The position numbers and the translations under genes were made by a program. A stretch of DNA of 64,000 bases from NCBI RefSeq assembly GCF_017744695.1, contig NZ_JAGIAS010000001.1:1083013-1147012 (forward strand), read 5' to 3'. A model generated the notes under the pieces. That model did no database searches and had not been told where the DNA came from. It saw only the letters and a program-made list of their open reading frames with translations. The stretch is from Dyadobacter sp. GTDB taxonomy: Bacteria; Bacteroidota; Bacteroidia; Cytophagales; Spirosomataceae. This document shows positions 45,275-52,680 of this stretch, in pieces (positions within the stretch are counted from its first letter, which is position 1; each line of letters starts with the position of its first letter).

Positions 45275-46690
45275 TTACACGCGGGAGAGGCCCATTTTTT
45301 CGCCCTCCGCAATCATGAATGCGAAAGCAGGTTCATACTCATTAGGTACAATCCCTTCCAGGATTGCCTCGCGCACCGCTTCTTTGATAATCCCCACCTC
45401 ACGCGCAGGCTTCAACCCGAACGCCTCCATGATCATTTCACCCGTAATCACGGGCTGGAAATTGCGAAGCTTGTCGCGTTCTTCCAGGTCTTTGAGCTTT
45501 TGTTCTACCAGGTCGAAATTGCTGATGAAACGCCTCACCTTTTCCGGATTTTTGGAAGTAATATCCGCGCGGCACAGGTTCATCAGCGCCTCGATGTCCT
45601 CTCCCGCTTCCACAAGCAGGCGGCGCATGGCGGAATCGGTAATCTCCTCTTTGGAAAGCACGATAGGACGTAAATGCAGCCTGACCAGCTTCTTCACGAA
45701 ACGCATTTTTTCATTCAGCGGCAGTTTCATGCGGCGGAAAATCACCGGTACCATCCGGGCGCCTACCTCTTCATGGTTGTGAAACGACCAGCCATTGCGT
45801 TTGTCAAATCTTTTGGTAGCCGGCTTCGCAATATCGTGCAGAATAGCTGCCCAGCGCAACCAGAGGTCGTCGGAGACCTGGCAGACATTGTCGAGTACCT
45901 GCAGCGTATGATAAAAATTATCCTTATGTCCCTTACCTTCAATATGCTCCACACCCTGCAACTCCACCAATTCAGGAAAAATAATGGCCAGTAGCCCGGC
46001 GTGGTAGAGGAGTTTGAAACCGTAGGAAGGAGTTTTGGAAAGAATGATCTTGTTTAGTTCATCAGAAATCCGTTCCATCGATACAATGTTGATGCGGTCT
46101 TTCATTTTGACGATCGCATCGAACGTATCGGGCTCGATATCGAAGTTGAGCTGGCTGGCAAAGCGGATCGCGCGCATCATGCGCAAAGGATCGTCCGAAA
46201 ATGTGATCTCGGGATCGAGCGGGGTACGGATAATCTTTTTACGAAGGTCACTCATCCCCTCGAACGGGTCGATCAACTCGCCGAATGTACCGGCATTGAG
46301 GCTGATCCCCATCGCATTGATGGTAAAATCGCGGCGGTTCTGGTCGTCGGCCAGTGTGCCGTCTTCGACTGCCGGCTTACGGGATTCGGAGCGGTAGGAT
46401 TCTTTCCGGGCACCTACAAATTCTATTTCCAGATCGCCCTGGCGGATCTGAGCAGTGCCAAAGTTTTTAAAAACACTTACAAAAACATCCGGCCCGAGCC
46501 TACCAGCCACCATTTCGGCCAGCGCAATACCGCTGCCGATGGAAACAATGTCGATATCCTTGCTACTCCGTTTGAGTATCAGGTCCCTGACGAACCCACC
46601 GATTATATATGCTTCCACACCCAGCTCCTTCGCGGCGCCGGCAACTTTTTCCAGAACAGGGTATGGTGTCAATTGCTCTTTGAAATTCAT
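45275..46690 (-). CDS. cca: CCA tRNA nucleotidyltransferase / poly(A) polymerase family with HD domain
   Basis: This 471-residue class II nucleotidyltransferase has the N-terminal motif GGFVRDLIL followed by KDIDIVSIG (catalytic aspartates) and RRDFTINAMGISL. The RNA-binding segment contains DPLRMMRAIRFASQL. A C-terminal HD domain follows, with the HDIAKP motif and FHNHEEVG. It adds or repairs the 3' CCA end of tRNA. No poly(A)-polymerase-specific features are seen, so CCA addition is the better call in this phylum. It is probably transcribed alone. Confidence 0.92.
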   Translation of the reverse strand: MNFKEQLTPYPVLEKVAGAAKELGVEAYIIGGFVRDLILKRSSKDIDIVSIGSGIALAEMVAGRLGPDVFVSVFKNFGTAQIRQGDLEIEFVGARKESYRSESRKPAVEDGTLADDQNRRDFTINAMGISLNAGTFGELIDPFEGMSDLRKKIIRTPLDPEITFSDDPLRMMRAIRFASQLNFDIEPDTFDAIVKMKDRINIVSMERISDELNKIILSKTPSYGFKLLYHAGLLAIIFPELVELQGVEHIEGKGHKDNFYHTLQVLDNVCQVSDDLWLRWAAILHDIAKPATKRFDKRNGWSFHNHEEVGARMVPVIFRRMKLPLNEKMRFVKKLVRLHLRPIVLSKEEITDSAMRRLLVEAGEDIEALMNLCRADITSKNPEKVRRFISNFDLVEQKLKDLEERDKLRNFQPVITGEMIMEAFGLKPAREVGIIKEAVREAILEGIVPNEYEPAFAFMIAEGEKMGLSRV

Positions 46691-46737
46691 GCCGCAAAGG
46701 TAGGGAATTCTTGGTTGGCATGACGCGGGGCGATGAA

Positions 46738-46941
46738 TCAGCCTTTTTCAGCCCCGATCTTAGCCGCCTCAACTCTCTCGGGAATCTCTATCGGGTAATG
46801 TTCGTTGTCGTAGGCTTCGATAAGATCAGCAAGTAGGTCTGCTTCATCACTTTCCGGTGTACCAATGGGTGCATTAAAGACGTCGTTAAATCTTTCCAAC
46901 GCCTCATCAAACTCCTTTTTCGTTTTAATGACTTTCAACAT
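46738..46941 (-). CDS. higA: HigA-like antitoxin lacking the HTH domain
   Basis: A 67-residue acidic protein that matches the N-terminal part of HigA antitoxins (TKKEFDEALERFNDVF, GTPESDEADLLADLIEAYDNEHYPI). It stops at AAKIGAEKG, where normal HigA proteins continue into an Xre-type helix-turn-helix. The remaining 47 bp to the next gene do not encode it, so the domain is absent rather than frameshifted nearby. The start is 2 bp after the toxin gene. It may still neutralise the toxin but should not bind DNA by itself. Confidence 0.75.
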   Translation of the reverse strand: MLKVIKTKKEFDEALERFNDVFNAPIGTPESDEADLLADLIEAYDNEHYPIEIPERVEAAKIGAEKG

Positions 46942-46943
46942 AG

Positions 46944-47237
46944 TTAAATAAGATTTGCGTCGATTTTATCATATTCTTGGTGCCTTCCGATAAACCGGAT
47001 AAAAATGCGTTGCTTTTCAAAGTTGAATTTGACAACCAATCGATAAGTGTTACCCTTAATATTAAACACCATGCGACTATCCTTCAATACGCTTGCATGA
47101 CAATAAACTTGCTTTACCTCCGCTGGCGATCGCCAGTCAGCCCTCATTGCAACCTCATACCAATTCATAAGATGTTCCTCTGAATCAGGATATTTCTCCC
47201 AAAACTCTCGTAGCGTGCCTTTCACGAAAACCCTCAT
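46944..47237 (-). CDS. higB: HigB family type II toxin
   Basis: This 97-residue RelE/HigB-fold mRNA interferase-like protein starts MRVFVKGTLREFWEKYPDSE. The central WRSPAEVKQVY and VFNIKGNTYRLVVKFNFEKQRIFIRFIGRHQEYD segments are typical of the HigB family. HigB toxins cleave mRNA at the ribosome. The toxin gene precedes the antitoxin gene, as is normal for higBA. A longer in-frame start at 47285 has no family support and would run through a palindrome (47264-47275). Confidence 0.88.
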   Translation of the reverse strand: MRVFVKGTLREFWEKYPDSEEHLMNWYEVAMRADWRSPAEVKQVYCHASVLKDSRMVFNIKGNTYRLVVKFNFEKQRIFIRFIGRHQEYDKIDANLI

Positions 47238-47263
47238 GGATATTCTGTTTACTAAAATACAAT

Positions 47264-47275
47264 GTTCCGCGGAAC
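47264..47275. promoter_or_regulatory. 12-bp palindrome upstream of higB, candidate operator
   Basis: GTTCCGCGGAAC is a perfect palindrome 26 bp before the higB start, with an extra GTTCC half on the minus strand immediately beside it. Its position suits autoregulation of a toxin-antitoxin operon. The paired HigA lacks its HTH, so a different DNA-binding partner would be needed. Confidence 0.5.
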
Positions 47276-47334
47276 GGAACACCATTTAGACGTCAGAATA
47301 TCAAAATGGTAACGTATTGTAGAATAGACTTTTC

Positions 47335-47706
47335 CTAAGTATTCACCATAAAAAACGCTGTCCGCGGAAAGCGGTCAAATAGTTCGTTTTTTAGCTCTTC
47401 GGGTAAAGAGAGCGACTCCACAGCGCTGGCCATGCATTGCAGCCAGGCGACGGCATCGTCTTCGGTAATGGTGTGGGGCATATGACGGGCACGCATCATC
47501 GGGTGGCCATAAACCTCCGAGTAAAGCTGCGGACCGCCCAGAAATTGAGTCAAAAAGAGACGCTGTTTTTCTTTAATGAGGTCTTTGTCAGTTTTGAAAA
47601 GCCGGGAGATGAGCTCATGCTCGAAAACCTGGTCGTAAAATTTATCGGTGAGTTGCCGGAGTGCGGCGTCGCCGCCAATGCGCTCGTATAAGGTCTGATG
47701 TTCCAT
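47335..47706 (-). CDS. group II truncated haemoglobin
   Basis: A 123-residue 2-on-2 globin with the family start LYERIGGDAALRQLTDKFYDQV, the RLFLTQFLGGPQLYSE segment and RARHMPHTITEDDAVAWLQCM, in which the His before MPH is the proximal haem ligand and the Trp is the conserved G8 residue. Group II globins bind O2 or NO and help in NO or oxygen handling. It starts just after a hairpin and T-run that probably ends the AMP nucleosidase transcript. Confidence 0.92.
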   Translation of the reverse strand: MEHQTLYERIGGDAALRQLTDKFYDQVFEHELISRLFKTDKDLIKEKQRLFLTQFLGGPQLYSEVYGHPMMRARHMPHTITEDDAVAWLQCMASAVESLSLPEELKNELFDRFPRTAFFMVNT

Positions 47707-47739
47707 AAAAATAACCGGCGGAAAACTGCGGGCCGCCGG
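47707..47739 (-). terminator. intrinsic terminator of the AMP nucleosidase gene
   Basis: On the minus strand CCGGCGG and CCGCCGG form a 7-bp stem around an 11-nt loop, followed by TTATTTTT that runs directly into the globin ATG. The same hairpin would lie in the leader of a globin transcript starting further upstream. Confidence 0.65.
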
Positions 47740-47792
47740 AGATTAAACCTCCAACGGGCGTCAACAGGTTCCCGCCGCGATGATGACAGTTG

Positions 47793-48566
47793 TCAGTTCT
47801 CGAAACGTAAATGCTTCACGGACTCGCCCGAACGTGCGAGTTCCGTCAATGCTTCGATACCGATATCCAGATGTTGTTTTACGTAACTCGCCGTCACCTT
47901 TTTATCGCTTTCCTCGGTTTTCACACCTTCGGGCACTAGCGGGTTATCCGAAACAAGCAGCAATGCACCGTGCGGAATGGAGTTGGCGAAGCCCACAATG
48001 AATATGGTTGCGGTTTCCATGTCGATCGCCATCGCGCGGACGGCCTGCAAGTATTCCTTGAAACTAGCGTCGTGTTCCCAGATACGGCGGTTGGTGGTGT
48101 AAACGGTGCCGGTCCAGTAGTCGAGTTTATGCTTTTTGATCGCGGCCGAAACAGTACTTTGCAAGCGGAATGACGGTAACGCGGGAATCTCCGGCGGCAT
48201 ATAGTCGTCGCTGGTACCTTCGCCGCGGATAGCGGCAATCGGGAGGATCAGATCTCCGACCTGCGTTTTCTTCAACCCGCCGCATTTACCTAAAAACAGG
48301 ACAGCTTTTGGGTTAATAGCAGACAGCAAGTCCATTACAGTTGCCGCCATGGGGCTACCCATCCCGAAATTAATGATCGTAATGTCCTTCGCGGTCGCGG
48401 TTTGCATGGCGCGGCCCTGGCCCCGTACTTCCACCCCGAACTTCTCGGCGAACATGGTGACATAGTTTCCGAAGTTGGTCAGGAGAATGTAGTTTCCAAA
48501 CTCCTCCACAGGCGTGCCCGTGTAACGCGGCAGCCAGTTTTCGACGATCTGTTCTTTGGTGGTCAT
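47793..48566 (-). CDS. amn: AMP nucleosidase
   Basis: This 257-residue nucleoside-phosphorylase-fold protein corresponds to the short AMP nucleosidase type of Bacteroidota, which splits AMP into adenine and ribose 5-phosphate. Visible are the phosphate-binding and core segments INFGMGSPMAATVMDLL and VLFLGKCGGLKKTQVGDLILP, the substrate-binding AIDMETATIFIVGF and the catalytic-Asp region VSDNPL. It lacks the long N-terminal domain of the E. coli enzyme. It is transcribed alone, ahead of a terminator and the globin gene. Confidence 0.93.
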   Translation of the reverse strand: MTTKEQIVENWLPRYTGTPVEEFGNYILLTNFGNYVTMFAEKFGVEVRGQGRAMQTATAKDITIINFGMGSPMAATVMDLLSAINPKAVLFLGKCGGLKKTQVGDLILPIAAIRGEGTSDDYMPPEIPALPSFRLQSTVSAAIKKHKLDYWTGTVYTTNRRIWEHDASFKEYLQAVRAMAIDMETATIFIVGFANSIPHGALLLVSDNPLVPEGVKTEESDKKVTASYVKQHLDIGIEALTELARSGESVKHLRFEN

Positions 48567-48617
48567 GAATTCAGCAGGTTTGTTGGCGAGGCAACCCGGG
48601 GTTCATTATCTTCGTTT

Positions 48618-49067
48618 ATGGAATCATTGAACCTTCCCGGGTTTGCTTACAAAGTTAAGCAGGTTAACGGGAAACCGCATATTTTCGACATTATCCGCAG
48701 GAAATTCGTTACCCTCACACCGGAGGAATGGGTACGCCAGCATTTCATTCATTTGCTTATTACGCATTATGGTTATCCCAAATCATTGTTCGCGGTAGAG
48801 ACTGGCTTACAATACAATACGCTTTCCAAACGCACGGATATTATGGTGCTTTCCAACAATGCATTGCCGTTCCTGCTGGTGGAATGTAAAGCGCCGTTCG
48901 TAGGTGTAACCGACGCCACATTCGCGCAGATCAGCCGGTATAATTTCACCTTGCAACCTCAATACCTGGCAGTTACCAATGGCATGGCGCATTATTGCTT
49001 CCAGGCCGTGAACGGGCAGATCCACTTCATGGACGATTTCCCGAAATACCGCGATTTCAACCCATAA
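48618..49067 (+). CDS. stand-alone type I restriction enzyme R N-terminal (HSDR_N) domain protein
   Basis: A 149-residue protein of the HSDR_N family, a PD-(D/E)XK nuclease-like fold. Nuclease-like motifs are a Glu in VRQHFIHLLITHYGYPKS, the LSKRTDIMVLSN segment (catalytic Asp) and PFLLVECKAP (E-x-K). No helicase or methyltransferase gene is adjacent. Such short proteins are widespread in Bacteroidota and are probably not restriction enzymes. Function unknown. The upstream AMP nucleosidase gene is divergent. Confidence 0.85.
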   Translation: MESLNLPGFAYKVKQVNGKPHIFDIIRRKFVTLTPEEWVRQHFIHLLITHYGYPKSLFAVETGLQYNTLSKRTDIMVLSNNALPFLLVECKAPFVGVTDATFAQISRYNFTLQPQYLAVTNGMAHYCFQAVNGQIHFMDDFPKYRDFNP

Positions 49068-49069
49068 CC

Positions 49070-49103
49070 AAAAAAAACCTGCCTAAAAAGACAGGTTCTT
49101 TTA
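49070..49103. terminator. bidirectional intrinsic terminator
   Basis: AACCTG (49076-49081) and CAGGTT (49092-49097) form a stem with flanking runs of A on the left and T on the right, so it can act on both strands. It lies between the convergent HSDR_N gene and the yceI-like gene. Confidence 0.75.
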
Positions 49104-49158
49104 ACATTCAGGTCATACAAATGCAGACGGCTGATACCAGGCAACCGCCTGCGGGTAA

Positions 49159-49767
49159 TTATTTTGCAGCAACCAGTTTCACGTCGATAGAGAAATCGTC
49201 GTGGATCATTTTGTCGCCCAGGTTATCGAAGAATGACTTCGAGTTGTATTTGATGTCGTATTTCGAACGGTCAACAACCAGTTTACCAGTAGCTTCTGCA
49301 CCAGCAGCAGTAGTTTTCACAGTTACAGGGAAAGTAACAGGTTTGGTAATGCCTTTGATAGTAAGGTCACCAGTCACATCGTAAACGCCGGTTGCTTTTG
49401 GAGTAGCTTTTGTCACTACGAAAGTGGCAGTTGGGTATTTTTCAACGCCAAAGAAATCATCTGATTTCAAGTGACCGATCAGTTTGCCATTGTATTCTTT
49501 GTCGGTAAGGTCAGTACAAGTGATGCTGTTCAGGTCGGCAACGAATTTACCGCCGGTCAGTTTAGCGCCATCCAAAACGATCGTTCCTTCTTTCAAGGTA
49601 ATTTTACCTGTGTGCTCGCCGGTAACTTTTTTACCCAACCAGGTCAGCTCGCTTTTAGCAGGATTCACTTTCAGGTTAGTAGCTTTTTTACCATTGTCTG
49701 CTGAAACAGAAGAAGATACAAACAATGCTACTGCAAGAGATGCGACAAAAAATTTAACTGATTTCAT
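49159..49767 (-). CDS. YceI family periplasmic protein
   Basis: This 202-residue protein has a signal peptide (ending VSA-D at about residue 23) and the YceI lipocalin-like beta-barrel: LKVNPAKSELTWLGKKVTGEHTG, the central HLKSDDFFGVEKYPTATFV and VTGDLTIKGITKPVTFPV. The family binds long lipid-like, isoprenoid-type molecules in the periplasm. It follows the MarR gene by 51 bp on the same strand, so the two are probably cotranscribed and MarR is a likely controller. Confidence 0.94.
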   Translation of the reverse strand: MKSVKFFVASLAVALFVSSSVSADNGKKATNLKVNPAKSELTWLGKKVTGEHTGKITLKEGTIVLDGAKLTGGKFVADLNSITCTDLTDKEYNGKLIGHLKSDDFFGVEKYPTATFVVTKATPKATGVYDVTGDLTIKGITKPVTFPVTVKTTAAGAEATGKLVVDRSKYDIKYNSKSFFDNLGDKMIHDDFSIDVKLVAAK

Positions 49768-49818
49768 TGTAGTTTTGATTAAAAATTAAATTGATTTATT
49801 GATTTGTGTTAATTGTGT

Positions 49819-50283
49819 TTAAGCTTGATTTTCGTTTTCCCGCAGCTTGTCGAGCAATGCACTGATCTGCTCGGCCTCTTCTTCGGAAATAATATTGAAC
49901 CGGTTTTCCCAATCTTCGATAAACGGATCGAGCACTTTCAGCAATTCGAGTCCTTCTTCGGTAATTACCACATCCACAGCGCGGCGGTCGCTTTCACAGG
50001 ACGTCCGCTTGGCCAGGTTCTTCGCCAACAGCTTGTCAACGAGCCTGGATGTGTTGGAACTCTTGTCGAGCATGCGCTCGGTAATGTCGCTCACCTTGAT
50101 CGGGTTGCCCTGCTGTCCCCTCAGAATCCTTAGCACATTGTATTGCTGCGGTGTAATGTCGTATTCTTTGAAAGATTCAAGCTGCTTATATTCGAGCCAC
50201 TTGGTGGTATACATCAAGTTTAATGCCAACTTTTGGAAGGGGCTCCGAAATTTTTTCTGCTTAATATCAGTTTCAATAGACAT
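49819..50283 (-). CDS. MarR family transcriptional regulator
   Basis: A 154-residue winged-helix regulator. The DNA-binding core is LRGQQGNPIKVSDITERMLDKSSNTSRLVDKL and the wing contains RRAVDVVITEEGLELL; helices on either side form the dimer interface. The start at 50283 is chosen because the 13-residue extension upstream would cover the dyad that looks like its own operator (50310-50338). It lies directly upstream of the yceI-like gene. Confidence 0.92.
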   Translation of the reverse strand: MSIETDIKQKKFRSPFQKLALNLMYTTKWLEYKQLESFKEYDITPQQYNVLRILRGQQGNPIKVSDITERMLDKSSNTSRLVDKLLAKNLAKRTSCESDRRAVDVVITEEGLELLKVLDPFIEDWENRFNIISEEEAEQISALLDKLRENENQA

Positions 50284-50309
50284 AACTAATCGCGTTAAAT
50301 GCAACAAAT

Positions 50310-50338
50310 GATGTATGTACATTTAATGTAGAAACATC
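50310..50338. promoter_or_regulatory. 29-bp dyad, candidate MarR operator
   Basis: The dyad is symmetrical about 50324. Inner arms are TACATT and AATGTA around a central T, and outer arms are GATGT and ACATC, each separated from the inner arm by 3 bp. It starts 27 bp before the MarR start codon, a usual place for autoregulation. All 22 arm bases pair. Confidence 0.65.
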
Positions 50339-50447
50339 TATTAGTGCGAGAATAGTTCAGTCATGGGAAAAATATTTTACAGATTTTTAAAAAATAGATA
50401 TAACAGCCTGATTATCAATACAAAAAATCCATACAATAGTTAATACT

Positions 50448-50505
50448 ACCTGACCATACTTATCAAAACCTGACCCCACCTGACTCCCAGTGACAACCAC
50501 CTGAC
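50448..50505. repeat. 10-bp phased ACCTGAC repeats before maf
   Basis: ACCTGAC occurs at 50448, 50468, 50478 and 50499, with CAGTGAC at 50488 and ACTTATC at 50458. The spacing is therefore 10 bp (once 11), putting every copy on one face of the helix. The block ends directly at the maf ATG. A similar block precedes the CBM9-like gene near 58808. Confidence 0.6.
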
Positions 50506-51081
50506 ATGATCGACTTAAAAAAATCGCTGATCCTCGCCTCCAACTCACCCAGAAGAAAACAATTACTCCACGACGCGGGCTTCGCATTCACGGTCGAAGT
50601 GCTTCCAACCGATGAAAGTTACCCCCCCGACCTTCCCGCCGAAGAGGTCGCCGGCTATATTTCACGGGAAAAAGCCGAGCAGTTCCGTGGCATCCGCCCG
50701 GATTCAATGGTATTGACAGCAGATACAGTGGTCATTGCCGACCATCACATTTTAGGCAAGCCCACGGATGCCGCCGAAGCATTCCGAATGATCAAAATCC
50801 TCTCAGGCAGAAGCCATAAGGTCGTTACGGCGGTGAGTTTGCTATCGGACGATACCATCGAAACCACGTCCGATGTGGCAGAAGTTTACTTCCGCGACTT
50901 GGAAGATTGGGAAATCAACCACTATATTGAGCAGTACAAGCCCTTCGATAAGGCTGGCTCTTACGGTATTCAGGAATGGATCGGGATGGTCGGGATAGAG
51001 AAAATCGAAGGGTCGTTCTACACGATCATGGGCCTTCCCGTCCAGGTTGTTTACCGGTTGTTGAAACCGCATTTTCAATAA
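50506..51081 (+). CDS. maf: Maf family nucleoside triphosphate pyrophosphatase
   Basis: This 191-residue Maf/YhdE-type enzyme hydrolyses non-canonical or canonical NTPs, typically dTTP/UTP, to monophosphates. Motifs are LASNSPRRKQLL at the start, ADTVVIADHHILGKPTD with the catalytic Asp, SGRSHKVVTAV and the KAGSYGIQEW segment. Its 3' end is 9 bp before the GH13 gene start, suggesting cotranscription. Confidence 0.95.
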   Translation: MIDLKKSLILASNSPRRKQLLHDAGFAFTVEVLPTDESYPPDLPAEEVAGYISREKAEQFRGIRPDSMVLTADTVVIADHHILGKPTDAAEAFRMIKILSGRSHKVVTAVSLLSDDTIETTSDVAEVYFRDLEDWEINHYIEQYKPFDKAGSYGIQEWIGMVGIEKIEGSFYTIMGLPVQVVYRLLKPHFQ

Positions 51082-51090
51082 TGCCCCGCT

Positions 51091-52620
51091 ATGTTCGCAG
51101 ACAAGTCAGCCAGTATCCCGAAAGTTTGTTATGAGATATTCGTCCGTTCTTTCTGCGACTCTAATGGCGACGGTATCGGCGACCTGAATGGCATTATCGC
51201 CAAACTCGATTACCTGGCCGACCTGGGCATTGAGGCAATCTGGCTGACACCGATCCATCCTTCACCGAGCTATCATAAATACGACGTGACCGATTATTAC
51301 GCCATCGAGCCCGAATATGGAACGATGGACGATTTCAGGCGCCTGCTCACCGGCGCACATGAGCGCGGCATTGCCATTTACCTCGATCTGATCATCAACC
51401 ACACCAGCACCCTACATCCGTGGTTCAGGGAGGCGCGCAAAAGCAAGGAGAATCCCTACCGGCAGTTTTACTGGTGGATGACCGAAGAGCAGATTGACCA
51501 CCTGGGTATTTCCGAACGGGAAACTTCGGATGATTCTCAGATCGTATACCCGTGGCATGAAAACCCCGGCGACGACGAAAAGTATTATGGCCTGTTTTAC
51601 AAAGGCATGCCTGATCTCAACTTCCATTCGGAGGCATTGCGGGAAGAAATCGCCAAAATTGTCCGCTTCTGGCTGAATGATGTCGGTGTCGACGGGTTCC
51701 GCCTCGATGCCGCGCGCCACATTTATCCTGCCTGGGACAATGCGGAGAGCGTTACTTTTTGGGATTTTTTTTCCAAAATCGTCGGGGAGGCCAAGCCAAG
51801 CGCATTTACCGTAGGCGAAGTATGGGCCGATACCGAGGAAGTAGCCCCCTATTTCCGCAGTCTGAATGCTACTTTTCATTTCGATCTCAGCTTTGCGCTC
51901 CAGCGTATGCTGGTCGCTGGGCGGGACGAGCAGATTATCGACAAGTTACAGGCCAGTTTCCAATTGTTTCGACAATTCAATCCGCTGTTCGTAAACGCAA
52001 TCATGCTCACCAATCACGACCAGGAGCGGATCGGAAGCGTTGTTGAGGGAAATATTGAAAAGATCAAACTCGCGGCCAGCATTTTGCTCACGCTGCCGGG
52101 ACAACCGTACCTATATTATGGCGAAGAAATAGGAATGCTAGGCCAGAAACCCGATCCGCATATCCGTGAGCCTTTCCTCTGGACTACCGATCCAGACGAT
52201 CCGCAAGTGACCAATTGGATCGCGCCGGAATTCACCACTCCGAAAACAGTGGCGCCTCTTTCGCAACAGACAGGCGATCCCGCTTCTGTTTTCAATCATT
52301 ATAGAAGCCTCATATCCCTGCGTAAAAACGAACCGGCGCTGCACCAGATCCTGGCCCCGCATATCCAACCCGTGCAACTGGGCGATGACCGGCTGTTGGG
52401 CTATTTTCTCCCGCACGCCACCCGCCCGCTCATGATCCTGCATAATCTTGGAGATTCGGAAATAGCATTTCAAATACCGGAAGACAAATCGCTATTGACC
52501 GAAGTGCTTTTCTCCACTGATCCATCGCACATCACCAGGTTGACTGCAAACCGGTTATCGCCGCATTCGAGCGTCATACTCGCGCCCGAGCGCAACGTAC
52601 AACGCGTCGCAGAGCAGTAG
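51091..52620 (+). CDS. cytoplasmic GH13 alpha-amylase family enzyme
   Basis: A 509-residue glycoside hydrolase family 13 protein with no signal peptide. Conserved regions are DLIINHTS, GFRLDAARH (nucleophile Asp), FTVGEVW (acid/base Glu) and MLTNHDQER (third acid). The SNGDGIGDLNGI calcium-type loop and SPSYHKYDVTDYY near the start fit the oligo-1,6-glucosidase/trehalose-related/neopullulanase subgroups. A C-terminal beta domain follows. The exact substrate cannot be told, but an internal malto- or trehalose-type oligosaccharide is likely. It probably shares a transcript with maf. Confidence 0.9.
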   Translation: MFADKSASIPKVCYEIFVRSFCDSNGDGIGDLNGIIAKLDYLADLGIEAIWLTPIHPSPSYHKYDVTDYYAIEPEYGTMDDFRRLLTGAHERGIAIYLDLIINHTSTLHPWFREARKSKENPYRQFYWWMTEEQIDHLGISERETSDDSQIVYPWHENPGDDEKYYGLFYKGMPDLNFHSEALREEIAKIVRFWLNDVGVDGFRLDAARHIYPAWDNAESVTFWDFFSKIVGEAKPSAFTVGEVWADTEEVAPYFRSLNATFHFDLSFALQRMLVAGRDEQIIDKLQASFQLFRQFNPLFVNAIMLTNHDQERIGSVVEGNIEKIKLAASILLTLPGQPYLYYGEEIGMLGQKPDPHIREPFLWTTDPDDPQVTNWIAPEFTTPKTVAPLSQQTGDPASVFNHYRSLISLRKNEPALHQILAPHIQPVQLGDDRLLGYFLPHATRPLMILHNLGDSEIAFQIPEDKSLLTEVLFSTDPSHITRLTANRLSPHSSVILAPERNVQRVAEQ

Positions 52621-52680
52621 GTAAGCCCCATACCGGTTCTTTAATGCTAAATCGATGTCGGTACTGCTAACGCATTCCCT

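Noticed and set aside
48618..49067. Type I restriction-modification system
   Set aside because: Only the short N-terminal HsdR-like domain exists; no helicase, methylase or specificity gene flanks it.
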